Positions 1 through 7,287 of a DNA stretch of 11,294 nucleotides are shown here, piece by piece; position 1 is the stretch's first letter, and each line of letters opens with the position of its first letter. A program made the translations under genes and the position numbers. Source of the DNA: Desulfobacula sp. (GTDB lineage: Bacteria; Desulfobacterota; Desulfobacteria; Desulfobacterales; Desulfobacteraceae); contig JAGLNZ010000330.1 in the NCBI GenBank assembly GCA_023139225.1, forward strand, positions 1 to 11,294, in the 5' to 3' direction. The notes beneath the pieces are model-generated. The model was given only the letters and a program-made list of their open reading frames with translations, was not told the DNA's origin and ran no database searches.

Positions 1-852
1 ATTTTTTACCAGGAAATCATACGGTCTTTCAAAGAAAAGACAAGTATCATTGGAGCTATAAAAAGCAGTTTTAAAATAATATTCAACGGCCTTGCCCAGG
101 GTTCAAAAAATATGATGTCAGTGGCACTCGCCTGTGCAGCCGCCGGAATAATCGTGGGTGTTGTAAACATGGGAATCGGCGGGATGATTGCAGATGTGGT
201 TGAGTATCTTTCCCGGGGAAATCTTTTTCTACTGCTTTTAATAACAGCCATGGCAAGCCTGTTAATCGGAATGGGACTGCCGACAACGGCCACCTATATT
301 GTAATGGCGTCTTTAACTGCACCCATTATAGTGAATGTCGGGGGGGCCTACGGTTATGCCATACCCATAATGGCAGCACACCTTTTCTGTTTTTATTTTG
401 GTATTCTTGCTGATGATACACCCCCTGTCGGACTGGCCGCATATGCTGCATCAGCCATTGCAGAATCAGAACCCATCCCCACGGGTATTCAAGGATTTTT
501 GTATGATATCAGAACTTCGGTAATTGCATTCATGTTTGTTGTAAATCCGGACCTGATACTCCATAATATCAATTCATGGCCCCATGCTCTGTTAATCTTT
601 TCCATGGCCCTGGTCGGGATGTCCTGTTTTGAATGTTTTGCCCAGAACTGGTTCCTTATCAGGATAAAATGGTATGAAATTCCGCTTTTCCTTTTGGCTG
701 CGTTTATTTTATTTCATCCGGGTGCCATCGCCTCATTATTGAATATTGATCAATCCCATAAATATTATCTTTTCCCCTTGGGATTTGTTTTTTACGGTAC
801 GGCTTTTACGCTTCAAAAATTGAGGATGAAAAAAGGGAAAGAATTTCAATAA
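1..852 (+). CDS. TRAP transporter fused permease (4TM/12TM type), C-terminal part
   Basis: This is the C-terminal 283 residues of a membrane permease. The frame is open from base 1 with no start, so the gene begins outside the window; the ATG at 112 is internal. Successive hydrophobic segments fill the fragment. The DctM-family signatures GMGLPTTATYI (visible residues 90-100) and DDTPPVGLAAYAA (138-150) identify the large subunit of a TRAP transporter. The further hydrophobic tail after residue about 190 fits the fused 4TM/12TM permeases that pair with TAXI-type periplasmic binding proteins. Such transporters use an ion gradient to import small organic acids or amino acids across the inner membrane. 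The substrate cannot be told from the sequence, and the binding-protein gene would lie upstream, outside the window. The protein ends in a short basic tail (KLRMKKGKEFQ), probably cytoplasmic. Family assignment is firm; substrate is unknown. Confidence 0.9.
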   Translation: MFYQEIIRSFKEKTSIIGAIKSSFKIIFNGLAQGSKNMMSVALACAAAGIIVGVVNMGIGGMIADVVEYLSRGNLFLLLLITAMASLLIGMGLPTTATYIVMASLTAPIIVNVGGAYGYAIPIMAAHLFCFYFGILADDTPPVGLAAYAASAIAESEPIPTGIQGFLYDIRTSVIAFMFVVNPDLILHNINSWPHALLIFSMALVGMSCFECFAQNWFLIRIKWYEIPLFLLAAFILFHPGAIASLLNIDQSHKYYLFPLGFVFYGTAFTLQKLRMKKGKEFQ

Positions 853-960
853 TTGCACATAGAAAGAGCTTTCAACTCCGTAATTTGATTAAAAACAATT
901 AATCCATTTACAGAATTAATGACTGTTTATTCTTAAAATGTTGTAATCCATTTTTTTCTA
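853..960. other. Convergent intergenic gap, no firm element
   Basis: This 108-base AT-rich gap separates the convergent permease and DUF1566 genes. The only inverted repeat I see is GATTAA (887-892) with TTAATC (899-904) around a six-base loop. It contains one G-C pair and has no T-run after it on either strand, so it is a poor terminator. No promoter, RNA gene or ORF is supported. Confidence 0.4.
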
Positions 961-1446
961 TTATTCAAGGCTGCGAACTGCCAGAACTCTGTATGCTCTA
1001 TATTTTGAAATCCTGTCAGTGTATGAGTATCCCCTATGAAAATTAAAAAGCCGGGCTGAAATAGATTCCATTTCAGATGCCCAGACCCATCCACAGGTCA
1101 GTTCAATCACGGGGACAATCTTCACTTTCTGACCACAGTCTGTCTCATACCCTTTTGTGTTCTGATCATAAAGTGTCTTGAGTTCATCAATGGCGGGCAA
1201 ACGCCAATTGTCATAGCTGGTTGGAAGCGTATAGGGAAACGTATATTTAACCCATTGTTGAGCCTGTCTCCAGTTGATGTTGCCATGATTGTCCGTTTTG
1301 GACCACATGACATTTAACAGCGTGTCAGTCACTGTACCATCAGCATTGTCAATAAACCGTTCCTTGGCATGGACCGAACCCGGGGCCGTAAAAATGAATA
1401 ATAAAAAAACTAGAAAAAAAATGGATACTGCTGGGAATTTATTCAT
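961..1446 (-). CDS. Secreted DUF1566-domain protein
   Basis: A 161-residue protein of unknown function. Residues 1-27 form a classic Sec signal peptide: basic start, long hydrophobic core, then a small-residue site before K28 (SVHA|KE). There is no lipobox cysteine, so a soluble periplasmic or secreted product is likely. The mature part carries the DUF1566 (Lcl C-terminal-like) signature: RFIDNADGTVTDTLLNVMW (30-48), then NWRLPAIDELKTLYD (80-94), and a YRVLAVRS end (152-159) where the domain usually closes. C104 and C118 are its only mature cysteines and could form a disulfide. One copy of the domain occupies nearly the whole mature chain. DUF1566 proteins are common in deltaproteobacteria, often near surface or adhesin-like proteins, but no biochemical role can be given. 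The start is supported by AGGA seven bases before the ATG on the minus strand. It is a single gene, divergent from the PHP gene and convergent with the permease. Confidence 0.85.
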   Translation of the reverse strand: MNKFPAVSIFFLVFLLFIFTAPGSVHAKERFIDNADGTVTDTLLNVMWSKTDNHGNINWRQAQQWVKYTFPYTLPTSYDNWRLPAIDELKTLYDQNTKGYETDCGQKVKIVPVIELTCGWVWASEMESISARLFNFHRGYSYTDRISKYRAYRVLAVRSLE

Positions 1447-1654
1447 AACTTTATCCTATTATGATGATAAAATAAAAAATAAGATCAACAATATACCTTA
1501 AACTAAATTTAAGTGATTATAAAGTTTTCGTCAATAAAAAAACTATTTACCCCTATAATTTTTTTGGCCTTATTACCAGTAAAACATGTTTTAATCCAAT
1601 CTCGCATTTATTACAGATTGATTTTACCCCGTTTTTGATGGTAGTTTCCTTTTC
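1447..1654. other. Divergent intergenic region with a 14-bp palindrome and a -10-like box
   Basis: This 208-base AT-rich region lies between the divergent DUF1566 and PHP genes, so promoters for both should be here. On the plus strand a TATAAT occurs at 1554-1559, but no good -35 hexamer sits 16-18 bases upstream (the best is TCAATA at 1531-1536, three matches to consensus). On the minus strand another TATAAT reads from 1521 to 1516, also without a convincing -35. A perfect 14-bp palindrome, TAAAACATGTTTTA, lies at 1580-1593, just downstream of where transcription from the plus-strand box would start. It could be an operator but may be chance in AT-rich DNA. Confidence 0.3.
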
Positions 1655-2503
1655 ATGGATACAAATAAGCTCATCTCACTTCACGGAGGCCATAGCGGCC
1701 AGTATTGCAACCATGCCAGGGATTTGCTTGAAGATATTATCCAAAAATATATAGAACTTGGATTTACAAAAATCGGGATTACCGAACATGTTCCACCAGT
1801 CAGCGACCAGTTTTTGTATCCTGATGAAAAAAAACTGAATCTTACGACTGCTGATCTGCACAAAAGATTTGAAGATTACTTTAAAAATCTTAAAAACTTA
1901 AAAAAAAAATATATATCTAAAATCATAATCTTTACCGGAATGGAGACAGAAACCTATACCGGCTATGTTGATCATATTAAAAAATTGATCTCAAAATTCA
2001 AACCGAATTACATTGTAGGATCTGTCCACCATATTGATGATATCTGTTTTGATTATTCCAAAGAAGAATATGACAGGGTTGTTTCCATGTGCGGTTCGTA
2101 TGAGGCTATGTATGAAAAATATTTTGACCTGCAATATGATATGATAAAAGCACTTAAACCATTTATTGTAGGACATTTTGATCTGATCAGGATCTATGAT
2201 AAAGATTATAAAAAAAGGCTTTTACTCCCTCAAATCAACCAGAAAATCCAGAGGAATCTTACGCTTGTAAAATCCTTGAACCTTGTCATGGATTTTAATC
2301 TTCGGCCTCTTGCAAGGGGTGAAAAAGAGCCCTATATCACAGGCTCGATCCTTAAAACTGTAAAAAAAATGGGGATACGTGTTGTTCCCGGAGATGATTC
2401 CCACGGTGTCACTGAAGCAGGCCTCCATGTTGACAAGGCAATTGAAATATTAAAAACAGCGGGATTTGAGACGCAGTGGCCTGATCCTATGCTTCTAACC
2501 TAA
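1655..2503 (+). CDS. PHP-domain phosphoesterase, histidinol-phosphatase (HisK/HisJ) family
   Basis: A 282-residue PHP-superfamily metal-dependent phosphatase. Family members hydrolyse L-histidinol phosphate to histidinol, the penultimate stage of histidine biosynthesis, in the cytoplasm. PHP motifs are visible in order: H10-G-G-H13 with SGQYCNHA (14-21), TEH (43-45), GMETE (95-99), GSVHHIDD (122-129), GHFDL (173-177) and GDDSH (246-250). These supply the His, Glu and Asp ligands of a multi-metal site, and the length fits the family. Unusual: the first motif is spaced H-x-x-H instead of H-x-H. The ATG at 1655 is the only usable start, since the frame has a TGA at 1619-1621 and no other start codon between. 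It has no clear Shine-Dalgarno sequence, so translation may be weak. It heads a run with dtd and trmJ (18-base gap). No other histidine biosynthesis gene is in the window, so a different phosphorylated substrate is possible. Family is firm, substrate moderately likely. Confidence 0.82.
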   Translation: MDTNKLISLHGGHSGQYCNHARDLLEDIIQKYIELGFTKIGITEHVPPVSDQFLYPDEKKLNLTTADLHKRFEDYFKNLKNLKKKYISKIIIFTGMETETYTGYVDHIKKLISKFKPNYIVGSVHHIDDICFDYSKEEYDRVVSMCGSYEAMYEKYFDLQYDMIKALKPFIVGHFDLIRIYDKDYKKRLLLPQINQKIQRNLTLVKSLNLVMDFNLRPLARGEKEPYITGSILKTVKKMGIRVVPGDDSHGVTEAGLHVDKAIEILKTAGFETQWPDPMLLT

Positions 2504-2521
2504 GGTTAAAAAGGAAAATAA

Positions 2522-2968
2522 ATGAAAGCGGTTGTTCAGCGGGTAAAAAAATCCCATGTGGTTGTTGACAATGACATTGTTTCTCACATTGGCAACGGCC
2601 TTCTGGTACTGCTGGGTGTCCAGAATGATGATACTCAAAAGGATGCGGACTTTCTTGTGGAAAAAATTGTCAACCTGCGGATATTTGAAGATGATAACAA
2701 CAGGATGAACATTTCCCTTAAGGACGTAAAAGGAGAGCTTATGGTGGTGTCACAGTTTACCCTGCTGGGAGATTGCAAAAAAGGCCGAAGACCCTCCTAT
2801 ATAAAGGCAGCTCCACCTGAAAAAGCCAATGACCTTTATGAGTACTTCATCGGGCGGGCAATAGAGATGGGTGTTGTTACAAAAACGGGTGTTTTCCAGG
2901 CAATGATGGATGTCTCCCTGATCAACCAGGGGCCGGTCACCCTGCTTCTGGATACAAAAGAGAAATAA
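2522..2968 (+). CDS. dtd: D-aminoacyl-tRNA deacylase
   Basis: Dtd hydrolyses D-amino acids (and mischarged glycine) from tRNA in the cytoplasm, protecting translation from wrong-handed residues. The 148-residue length is standard. The N-terminus MKAVVQRV, the SQFTL motif at 77-81, the KGRRPS stretch at 87-92 and the NQGPVT motif at 135-140 are all at family positions. The Gly137-Pro138 pair is the cross-subunit cis-Gly-Pro motif that rejects L-aminoacyl-tRNA. The enzyme acts as a homodimer. An AAGGA sits seven bases before the ATG. The gene lies 18 bases after the PHP gene and 17 before trmJ, so co-transcription is likely. No key residue is missing. Recognition is firm. Confidence 0.96.
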   Translation: MKAVVQRVKKSHVVVDNDIVSHIGNGLLVLLGVQNDDTQKDADFLVEKIVNLRIFEDDNNRMNISLKDVKGELMVVSQFTLLGDCKKGRRPSYIKAAPPEKANDLYEYFIGRAIEMGVVTKTGVFQAMMDVSLINQGPVTLLLDTKEK

Positions 2969-2985
2969 AAAAAAGACAATTTAAA

Positions 2986-3741
2986 ATGAAACCTGAAAAT
3001 CTTTCAATCGTTCTTGTCGAGCCCCAGGGACCGATTAATATCGGCTCTGTCTGCAGGACTATGATGAATTTTGGATTTACACAGCTTCGGCTGGTAAATC
3101 CCACAAAACATTATAAATCCCTTTTGGCAAAAAAAATGGCCTTAAGCGCATTCACAGTTCTTGAAAATGCTTTGATTTTTGATGATCTTGCCTCTGCTCT
3201 TTGCGATATACAAATCGCCTTTGGCACGACCCGGCGGTTTGGCAAATACCGAAAAAATTTTTTCACGCCATCAGGCGCCGCCCAAAAACTTCGGGATACT
3301 TATCAGAAAAATGCTTGTGCAATAGTGCTCGGCCCGGAAGACACAGGACTTGAGACAAAAGATCTTGATCTGTGCCAGCATTTTATCACCATTCCAACCC
3401 ATAATGGCTATCCATCCATGAATCTCAGCCATGCCCTGGCGGTGCTGTTATACGAAGTATCTGTAAAATCTGATACAGAGAAGAAATCTTTTGGTCCACA
3501 ACCTGAAAAACTTGCCAAGGGAAATGAAGTTGAACATATGTTTTCCCATATGAGAGAAAGTCTTTTAAAAATTGATTTTCTTGACAAGCAAAACCCGGAG
3601 CATCTTTTAAGAACATTCAGGCGGCTCTTTGGAGCAGCAGGACTCACATCCAGGGATGTCCGGATCATCCGGGGAATGATGAGCAGGATAGACTGGACAG
3701 AAGACCAGAGAAGGAAACATACCAATATTCACAATGGATGA
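2986..3741 (+). CDS. trmJ: tRNA 2'-O-methyltransferase, TrmJ-like (SPOUT/TrmH group 1)
   Basis: A SAM-dependent, knotted SPOUT-fold RNA ribose methyltransferase. TrmJ methylates the 2'-OH of position 32 in the anticodon loop of several tRNAs. Three SPOUT motifs are present: PINIGSVCRTMMNFG (16-30) with the catalytic arginine at R24; VLGPEDTGL (114-122), part of the SAM-binding knot; and IPTHNGYPSMNLSHA (136-150), which holds the knot-loop serine S144 and N146. The C-terminal part (about 185-240), ending LFGAAGL...IRGMMSRID, matches the extension TrmJ uses to dimerise and grip full-length tRNA. At 251 residues the length matches E. coli TrmJ (about 246). The Shine-Dalgarno is weak (AAAGA-like), which with the 17-base gap from dtd suggests translation in one operon. 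A rRNA or other tRNA target within the TrmH family cannot be excluded. Confidence 0.9.
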   Translation: MKPENLSIVLVEPQGPINIGSVCRTMMNFGFTQLRLVNPTKHYKSLLAKKMALSAFTVLENALIFDDLASALCDIQIAFGTTRRFGKYRKNFFTPSGAAQKLRDTYQKNACAIVLGPEDTGLETKDLDLCQHFITIPTHNGYPSMNLSHALAVLLYEVSVKSDTEKKSFGPQPEKLAKGNEVEHMFSHMRESLLKIDFLDKQNPEHLLRTFRRLFGAAGLTSRDVRIIRGMMSRIDWTEDQRRKHTNIHNG

Positions 3742-3756
3742 TCTTAAGGAAACTGA

Positions 3757-3873
3757 TTGGATTTTGAAAAAAAGATTGCCATTAGTATTCTTGAAACCGG
3801 TTTTGACGATTGGTGGATTAAAAAATTATTGACAGAAAAGGTAAAAATCAATAAATGCTTGGCTGAAATATAA
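3757..3873 (+). CDS. Possible small protein, 38 codons, TTG start, upstream of sdhC
   Basis: A short open frame in the 166-base gap between trmJ and sdhC that I do not recognise. It would encode 38 residues, charged and amphipathic, containing LETGFDDWWIKKLL (residues 12-25), with no signal peptide or membrane segment. The start is TTG at 3757, preceded by AAGGA (3746-3750) at an ideal six-base spacing; TGA at 3754-3756 closes the frame just upstream. An overlapping ATG frame from 3734 gives MDDLKETDW and then joins this one only if one base is added near 3760, where DW would run into DFEKK. A longer gene broken by a one-base deletion is therefore also possible. The 3' end overlaps the TATAAT at 3869-3874. 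A leader peptide, a decayed gene, or chance are all open. Confidence 0.35.
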   Translation: MDFEKKIAISILETGFDDWWIKKLLTEKVKINKCLAEI

Positions 3874-3874
3874 T
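3869..3874 (+). promoter_or_regulatory. Candidate -10 box for the sdh operon
   Basis: A perfect TATAAT lies 33 bases before the sdhC ATG and would place the transcript start near 3880 with a short leader. No -35 hexamer is visible 16-18 bases upstream. A perfect TTGACA at 3829-3834 is 34 bases away, too far to pair with it. No terminator is seen after trmJ, so read-through from that operon is an alternative source of sdh message. Identity as a promoter is tentative. Confidence 0.35.
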
Positions 3875-3897
3875 ATTGATTCAACTATCAATTTTGT

Positions 3898-3902
3898 GGA
3901 GG
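3898..3902 (+). promoter_or_regulatory. Ribosome binding site that sets the sdhC start
   Basis: GGAGG stands five bases before the ATG at 3908. A possible in-frame GTG at 3896 overlaps this GGAGG and has no site of its own, so the ATG at 3908 is the better start. Confidence 0.85.
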
Positions 3903-3907
3903 AAATA

Positions 3908-4555
3908 ATGAATTGGATAATTAACACGTTTGGAACGTCCATCGGTAAAAAATTTTTAATGGCACTTTCTGGTGCCTGTTTTATTGGTTTTTTACTCGGA
4001 CATCTTGGAGGCAATATTACCTTATACTTTGGTAAAGACACCTTTAATTCCTATGCAGAACATCTTCATGCTTTGGGCATTCTTGTCACCATGGCAGAAA
4101 TATCGCTCCTATCACTTTTAGTGATCCATGTCTTAACCGGAATTATTCTTTTTTTTCAAAACCTGGCTGCACGCCCGCAACGATATGTTGCCAACAAGAG
4201 GGCTGGCGGCCGCACATGGGCTTCTGCGACCATGCCGTATACAGGTGTGCTGATCCTGAGTTTTGTTCTCCTTCATTTAATCAATTTTCATTTTGTGAAA
4301 AAAACACCGGATAATACAATATTTGATATTGTATCAAAAACCTTTGCCCAGCCCGGTTATATGGTCATTTATATTATTGCCATGATTGTTGTTGCACTTC
4401 ATGTGAGTCATGGTTTCTGGAGCCTGTTTCAGACCCTTGGCGCCAATCATCCAAAATATATGCCTATTATTACTAAGGTCGGCATTGTACTCAGCCTTGT
4501 TTTTGGAATCGGCTTTGGACTTCTTCCGATCTATGTTCCGCTTATTGCTTCATAA
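3908..4555 (+). CDS. sdhC: Succinate dehydrogenase/fumarate reductase cytochrome b558 subunit
   Basis: The 215-residue membrane anchor of a succinate:quinone oxidoreductase, of the single-subunit, five-helix, two-haem b558 type (as in Bacillus SdhC and Wolinella FrdC). It binds the quinone and carries electrons across the inner membrane between the SdhB iron-sulfur clusters and menaquinone. Hydrophobic segments lie at about 14-36, 57-85, 106-130, 148-178 and 186-211. By spacing, the haem ligands should be H32, H74, H123 and H165, one in each of the first four helices; this agrees with the family pattern. The residue two before H165 is Ala163; in Wolinella FrdC, as I recall, this place holds the glutamate of the transmembrane proton path. 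The start is fixed by GGAGG at 3898-3902. It is followed 11 bases later by sdhA, as expected for a C-A-B operon. Direction of catalysis in the cell cannot be read from the sequence. Confidence 0.93.
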   Translation: MNWIINTFGTSIGKKFLMALSGACFIGFLLGHLGGNITLYFGKDTFNSYAEHLHALGILVTMAEISLLSLLVIHVLTGIILFFQNLAARPQRYVANKRAGGRTWASATMPYTGVLILSFVLLHLINFHFVKKTPDNTIFDIVSKTFAQPGYMVIYIIAMIVVALHVSHGFWSLFQTLGANHPKYMPIITKVGIVLSLVFGIGFGLLPIYVPLIAS

Positions 4556-4566
4556 GGAGGTCAACC

Positions 4567-6477
4567 ATGCTTGATGGAAAAATCCCGGCAGGACCGCTTG
4601 AACAAAAATGGGATAAATACCGTTCAACAATGAAACTGATCAATCCGGCCAATAAAAGAAAATACAATATTATTGTGGTCGGTACCGGCTTAGCTGGAGG
4701 CGCTGCTGCAGCAACTTTGGCAGAGCTCGGTTATAATGTGAAAAATTTTTGTATTCAGGACAGCCCCAGAAGGGCTCATAGTATCGCAGCTCAGGGTGGC
4801 ATCAATGCTGCAAAAAACTACCCCAATGACGGCGACAGTATATGGCGCCTGTTCCATGATACCATTAAAGGCGGCGACTACAGGTCACGGGAAGGCAATG
4901 TATACCGACTGGCCCAGGTGAGCAACAATATTATTGATCAATGTGTTGCCCAGGGCGTGCCGTTTGCCCGTGATTATGGCGGTCTTCTGGACAACCGGTC
5001 ATTTGGTGGTGCCCAGGTATCCCGAACATTTTACGCAAGGGGACAGACAGGGCAGCAACTGCTTCTGGGAGCATACAGCTCCTTATCCCGTCAGATTGGC
5101 CTTGGAAAAGTACGAATGTTTCCCCGCAGTGAACTGGTAGATCTGGTCGTTGTGGATGGCCGTACCAGAGGCGTGGTTATGAGAAACCTGGTGAACGGTC
5201 AATTGGAAAGCCATGCAGGGGATGCCGTGATTCTTGCCACCGGTGGATACGGCAATGTGTTTTTCTTATCAACCAATGCAGCCTCCTGTAATGTGGGTGC
5301 AGCATTCAAAGCCTATAAAAAAGGGGCATATTTTGCCAACCCCTGTTACACACAGATTCACCCGACTTGTATCCCGGTATCCGGCACTCATCAATCCAAG
5401 CTGACCCTCATGAGTGAGAGCCTCCGAAATGACGGCCGTGTGTGGGTTCCCAAAGATCCGTCAGATAAACGAAGCCCGGCCAATATTCCGGAATCAGACC
5501 GATTTTATTATCTTGAAGAAAAATATCCCAGCTTTGGCAACCTGGTACCCAGGGACGTGGCATCCAGGAACGCCAAAGAAGTCTGCGATAAAGGGCTTGG
5601 TGTGAGTGCAACCGGATATGCGGTTTATCTTGATTTCAGCGATGCCATTAAACGGGATGGAAAAGATGTGGTTGCCAAAAAATACGGTAACCTGTTTGAT
5701 ATGTATCACAATATTATAGATGACAATCCTTATGAAACCCCAATGATGATCTACCCGGCAACCCATTATACCATGGGAGGTCTTTGGGTTGATTATGAAC
5801 TTCAAACCACCATTCCCGGCTGTTTTGCATTGGGTGAAGCCAATTTCTCAGACCATGGTGCAAACCGGCTGGGTGCAAGTGCGCTCATGCAGGGTCTGGC
5901 AGACGGATATTTTGTCATTCCTTACACCATTGCACCCTTTCTTGCCAATAACGGAAACTCTGACATTCAAAAAGATCATGCTGCATTTAAAGATGCAGAA
6001 AAAAAGGCCGATGCTTATGTGAAAAAAATTCTTTCCATAAACGGAAAACAGACTGCAGATGAAATTCACAGAAAACTGGGTCAGATCATATGGGATTATG
6101 TGGGAATGGCCAGGAACAACGAAGGCCTGAAAAAAGCGATCGGTATGATCAAAGAGCTGCAAGAACAATTCTGGAGCAATGTAACGGTTCCGGGTTCTGA
6201 TACAGATTATAATTTTGCGCTTCAAAAAGCCATGAGAGTTGCTGATTTCCTTGAGTTCGGCGAATTAATGGCTGTGGATGCTTTAGACAGGCAGGAATCA
6301 TGTGGCGGTCATTTGAATGAAGCTTTCCAGACAGATGAAGGGGAAGCCAGACGGGATGATGATAACTATTGCCATGTTGCAGCATGGGAATATAAAGGAC
6401 AAGGTAATGAGCCTGCATTTCACAAAGAACCTTTAGTGTTTGAAAATGTAGAATTAACGCAAAGGAGTTACAAGTGA
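4567..6477 (+). CDS. sdhA: Succinate dehydrogenase/fumarate reductase flavoprotein subunit
   Basis: The catalytic subunit that interconverts succinate and fumarate on the cytoplasmic face of the membrane. The Rossmann FAD motif [13 protein letters not shown] is at 37-49, and [11 protein letters not shown] (68-78) contains H71, the expected covalent FAD attachment site. Active-site elements follow: QIHPT (263-267), SESLRNDGR (283-291), PRDVASR (328-334) with the proton-shuttle arginine R329, THYTMGG (399-405), and NRLGASAL (433-440). The helical and C-terminal domain runs from about 460 to 636. The 636-residue length fits the Bacillus/Bacteroides/deltaproteobacterial subgroup, which is longer than the E. 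coli enzyme. AAGGAGG at 4554-4560, overlapping the sdhC stop, lies six bases before the ATG, which suggests strong, coupled translation. It overlaps sdhB by four bases. No key residue is missing. Confidence 0.97.
   Translation: MLDGKIPAGPLEQKWDKYRSTMKLINPANKRKYNIIVVGTGLAGGAAAATLAELGYNVKNFCIQDSPRRAHSIAAQGGINAAKNYPNDGDSIWRLFHDTIKGGDYRSREGNVYRLAQVSNNIIDQCVAQGVPFARDYGGLLDNRSFGGAQVSRTFYARGQTGQQLLLGAYSSLSRQIGLGKVRMFPRSELVDLVVVDGRTRGVVMRNLVNGQLESHAGDAVILATGGYGNVFFLSTNAASCNVGAAFKAYKKGAYFANPCYTQIHPTCIPVSGTHQSKLTLMSESLRNDGRVWVPKDPSDKRSPANIPESDRFYYLEEKYPSFGNLVPRDVASRNAKEVCDKGLGVSATGYAVYLDFSDAIKRDGKDVVAKKYGNLFDMYHNIIDDNPYETPMMIYPATHYTMGGLWVDYELQTTIPGCFALGEANFSDHGANRLGASALMQGLADGYFVIPYTIAPFLANNGNSDIQKDHAAFKDAEKKADAYVKKILSINGKQTADEIHRKLGQIIWDYVGMARNNEGLKKAIGMIKELQEQFWSNVTVPGSDTDYNFALQKAMRVADFLEFGELMAVDALDRQESCGGHLNEAFQTDEGEARRDDDNYCHVAAWEYKGQGNEPAFHKEPLVFENVELTQRSYK
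6461..6467 (+). promoter_or_regulatory. Ribosome binding site supporting the GTG start of sdhB
   Basis: AAAGGAG inside the 3' end of sdhA lies six bases before the GTG at 6474. It supports a GTG start overlapping the sdhA stop (GTGA), a usual mark of translational coupling. Confidence 0.8.
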
Positions 6478-7247
6478 CAACACAAGGGAAAACCATAAAT
6501 ATTACACTGAAGGTCTGGCGTCAGAAAGGTCCCGGGGTAAAAGGCAAACTTGAAACCATAGAGGCCAAAAATATTTCCACAGATATGTCATTCCTTGAGA
6601 TGCTCGATACAATAAATGAAGGCCGGATCGTCCAGGGGAAAGAACCCATAGAATTTGATAATGACTGCCGTGAAGGGATCTGCGGCATGTGCGGTGCAGT
6701 AGTAAATGGGATTCCCCATGGCCCGGAAAAAGCCATGACCCTGTGTCAGCTGCATATGCGAAAATTTAAAAACGAAGATATTATTGTTGTGGAACCATGG
6801 AGAGCCAGAGCCTTTCCGATTATTAAAGACCTGGTCGTTGATCGGAGCGCTTTAGATAAAATCATCCAATCCGGCGGTTTTGTATCCATGGTGGCTGGCG
6901 GTGCGCCTGATGCCAATGCAATCCCAATTTCCCAGAATATTGCTGAAAAAGCAATGGATGCCGCAGCCTGTATTGGATGCGGTGCCTGTGTGGCAGCCTG
7001 CCCCAATGCATCTGCCATGCTGTTTGTGAGTGCAAAAATATCTCAGCTTGCTCTGCTTCCTCAGGGTAAACCAGAAGCAGCTCAGCGGGCATGGAATATG
7101 GTTCATGCCATGGATGACTGCGGTTTTGGCAATTGTACCAATGAAAAAGAATGCGAAGCAGCATGCCCAAAAGAGATCTCCATTGTGAATATTGCCCGTA
7201 TGAATCGGGAATTTATCAAAGCCGGCTTTGCTTCACATGTTATGTAA
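6474..7247 (+). CDS. sdhB: Succinate dehydrogenase/fumarate reductase iron-sulfur subunit
   Basis: The 257-residue electron-transfer subunit linking the SdhA flavin to the SdhC haems and quinone. All three clusters can be assigned. The N-terminal ferredoxin-like domain has C65, C70, C73 and C91 for [2Fe-2S]. The C-terminal domain has C166, C169 and C172 plus C231 for [4Fe-4S], and C176, C221 and C227 for [3Fe-4S]. The spacing C221-C227-C231 equals that of E. coli C206-C212-C216. C216 is an additional cysteine. The GFGNCTN and NIARMNREF stretches (217-223, 239-247) resemble the Bacteroidetes/deltaproteobacterial subgroup. The GTG start overlaps the sdhA stop by four bases and has AAAGGAG six bases upstream. 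It is 40 bases from the following dehydrogenase-like gene, with no terminator between. Confidence 0.96.
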   Translation: MTTQGKTINITLKVWRQKGPGVKGKLETIEAKNISTDMSFLEMLDTINEGRIVQGKEPIEFDNDCREGICGMCGAVVNGIPHGPEKAMTLCQLHMRKFKNEDIIVVEPWRARAFPIIKDLVVDRSALDKIIQSGGFVSMVAGGAPDANAIPISQNIAEKAMDAAACIGCGACVAACPNASAMLFVSAKISQLALLPQGKPEAAQRAWNMVHAMDDCGFGNCTNEKECEAACPKEISIVNIARMNREFIKAGFASHVM

Positions 7248-7287
7248 GCTAGTTTTTACAAAAAAATTAAAATAATGAGGCAATAAA

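Noticed and set aside
887..904. GATTAA/TTAATC hairpin as a terminator for the permease or the DUF1566 gene
   Set aside because: The stem has six pairs with only one G-C and no T-run follows on either strand.
1546..1630. TTTACCCC occurring at 1546-1553 and 1623-1630 as a regulatory direct repeat
   Set aside because: An eight-base match 77 bases apart is weak and has no consistent relation to a promoter.
3794..3803. AAACCGGTTT palindrome as an operator before sdhC
   Set aside because: A 10-bp palindrome is expected many times by chance in a window this size, and it lies within the candidate small ORF.
3829..3874. TTGACA (3829-3834) with TATAAT (3869-3874) as one sdh promoter
   Set aside because: The spacer is 34 bases, about twice what sigma-70 allows. 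The TTGACA also falls inside the candidate small ORF, where it reads as Leu-Thr codons.
3896..3907. GTG at 3896 as the sdhC start
   Set aside because: It overlaps the GGAGG that serves the ATG at 3908 and has no ribosome site of its own; the family N-terminus fits the ATG.
5494..6496. Long minus-strand open frames inside sdhA (for example 5848-6225 and 6149-6496)
   Set aside because: They lie opposite a well-conserved coding sequence, lack ribosome sites and recognisable domains, and reflect the codon use of sdhA.
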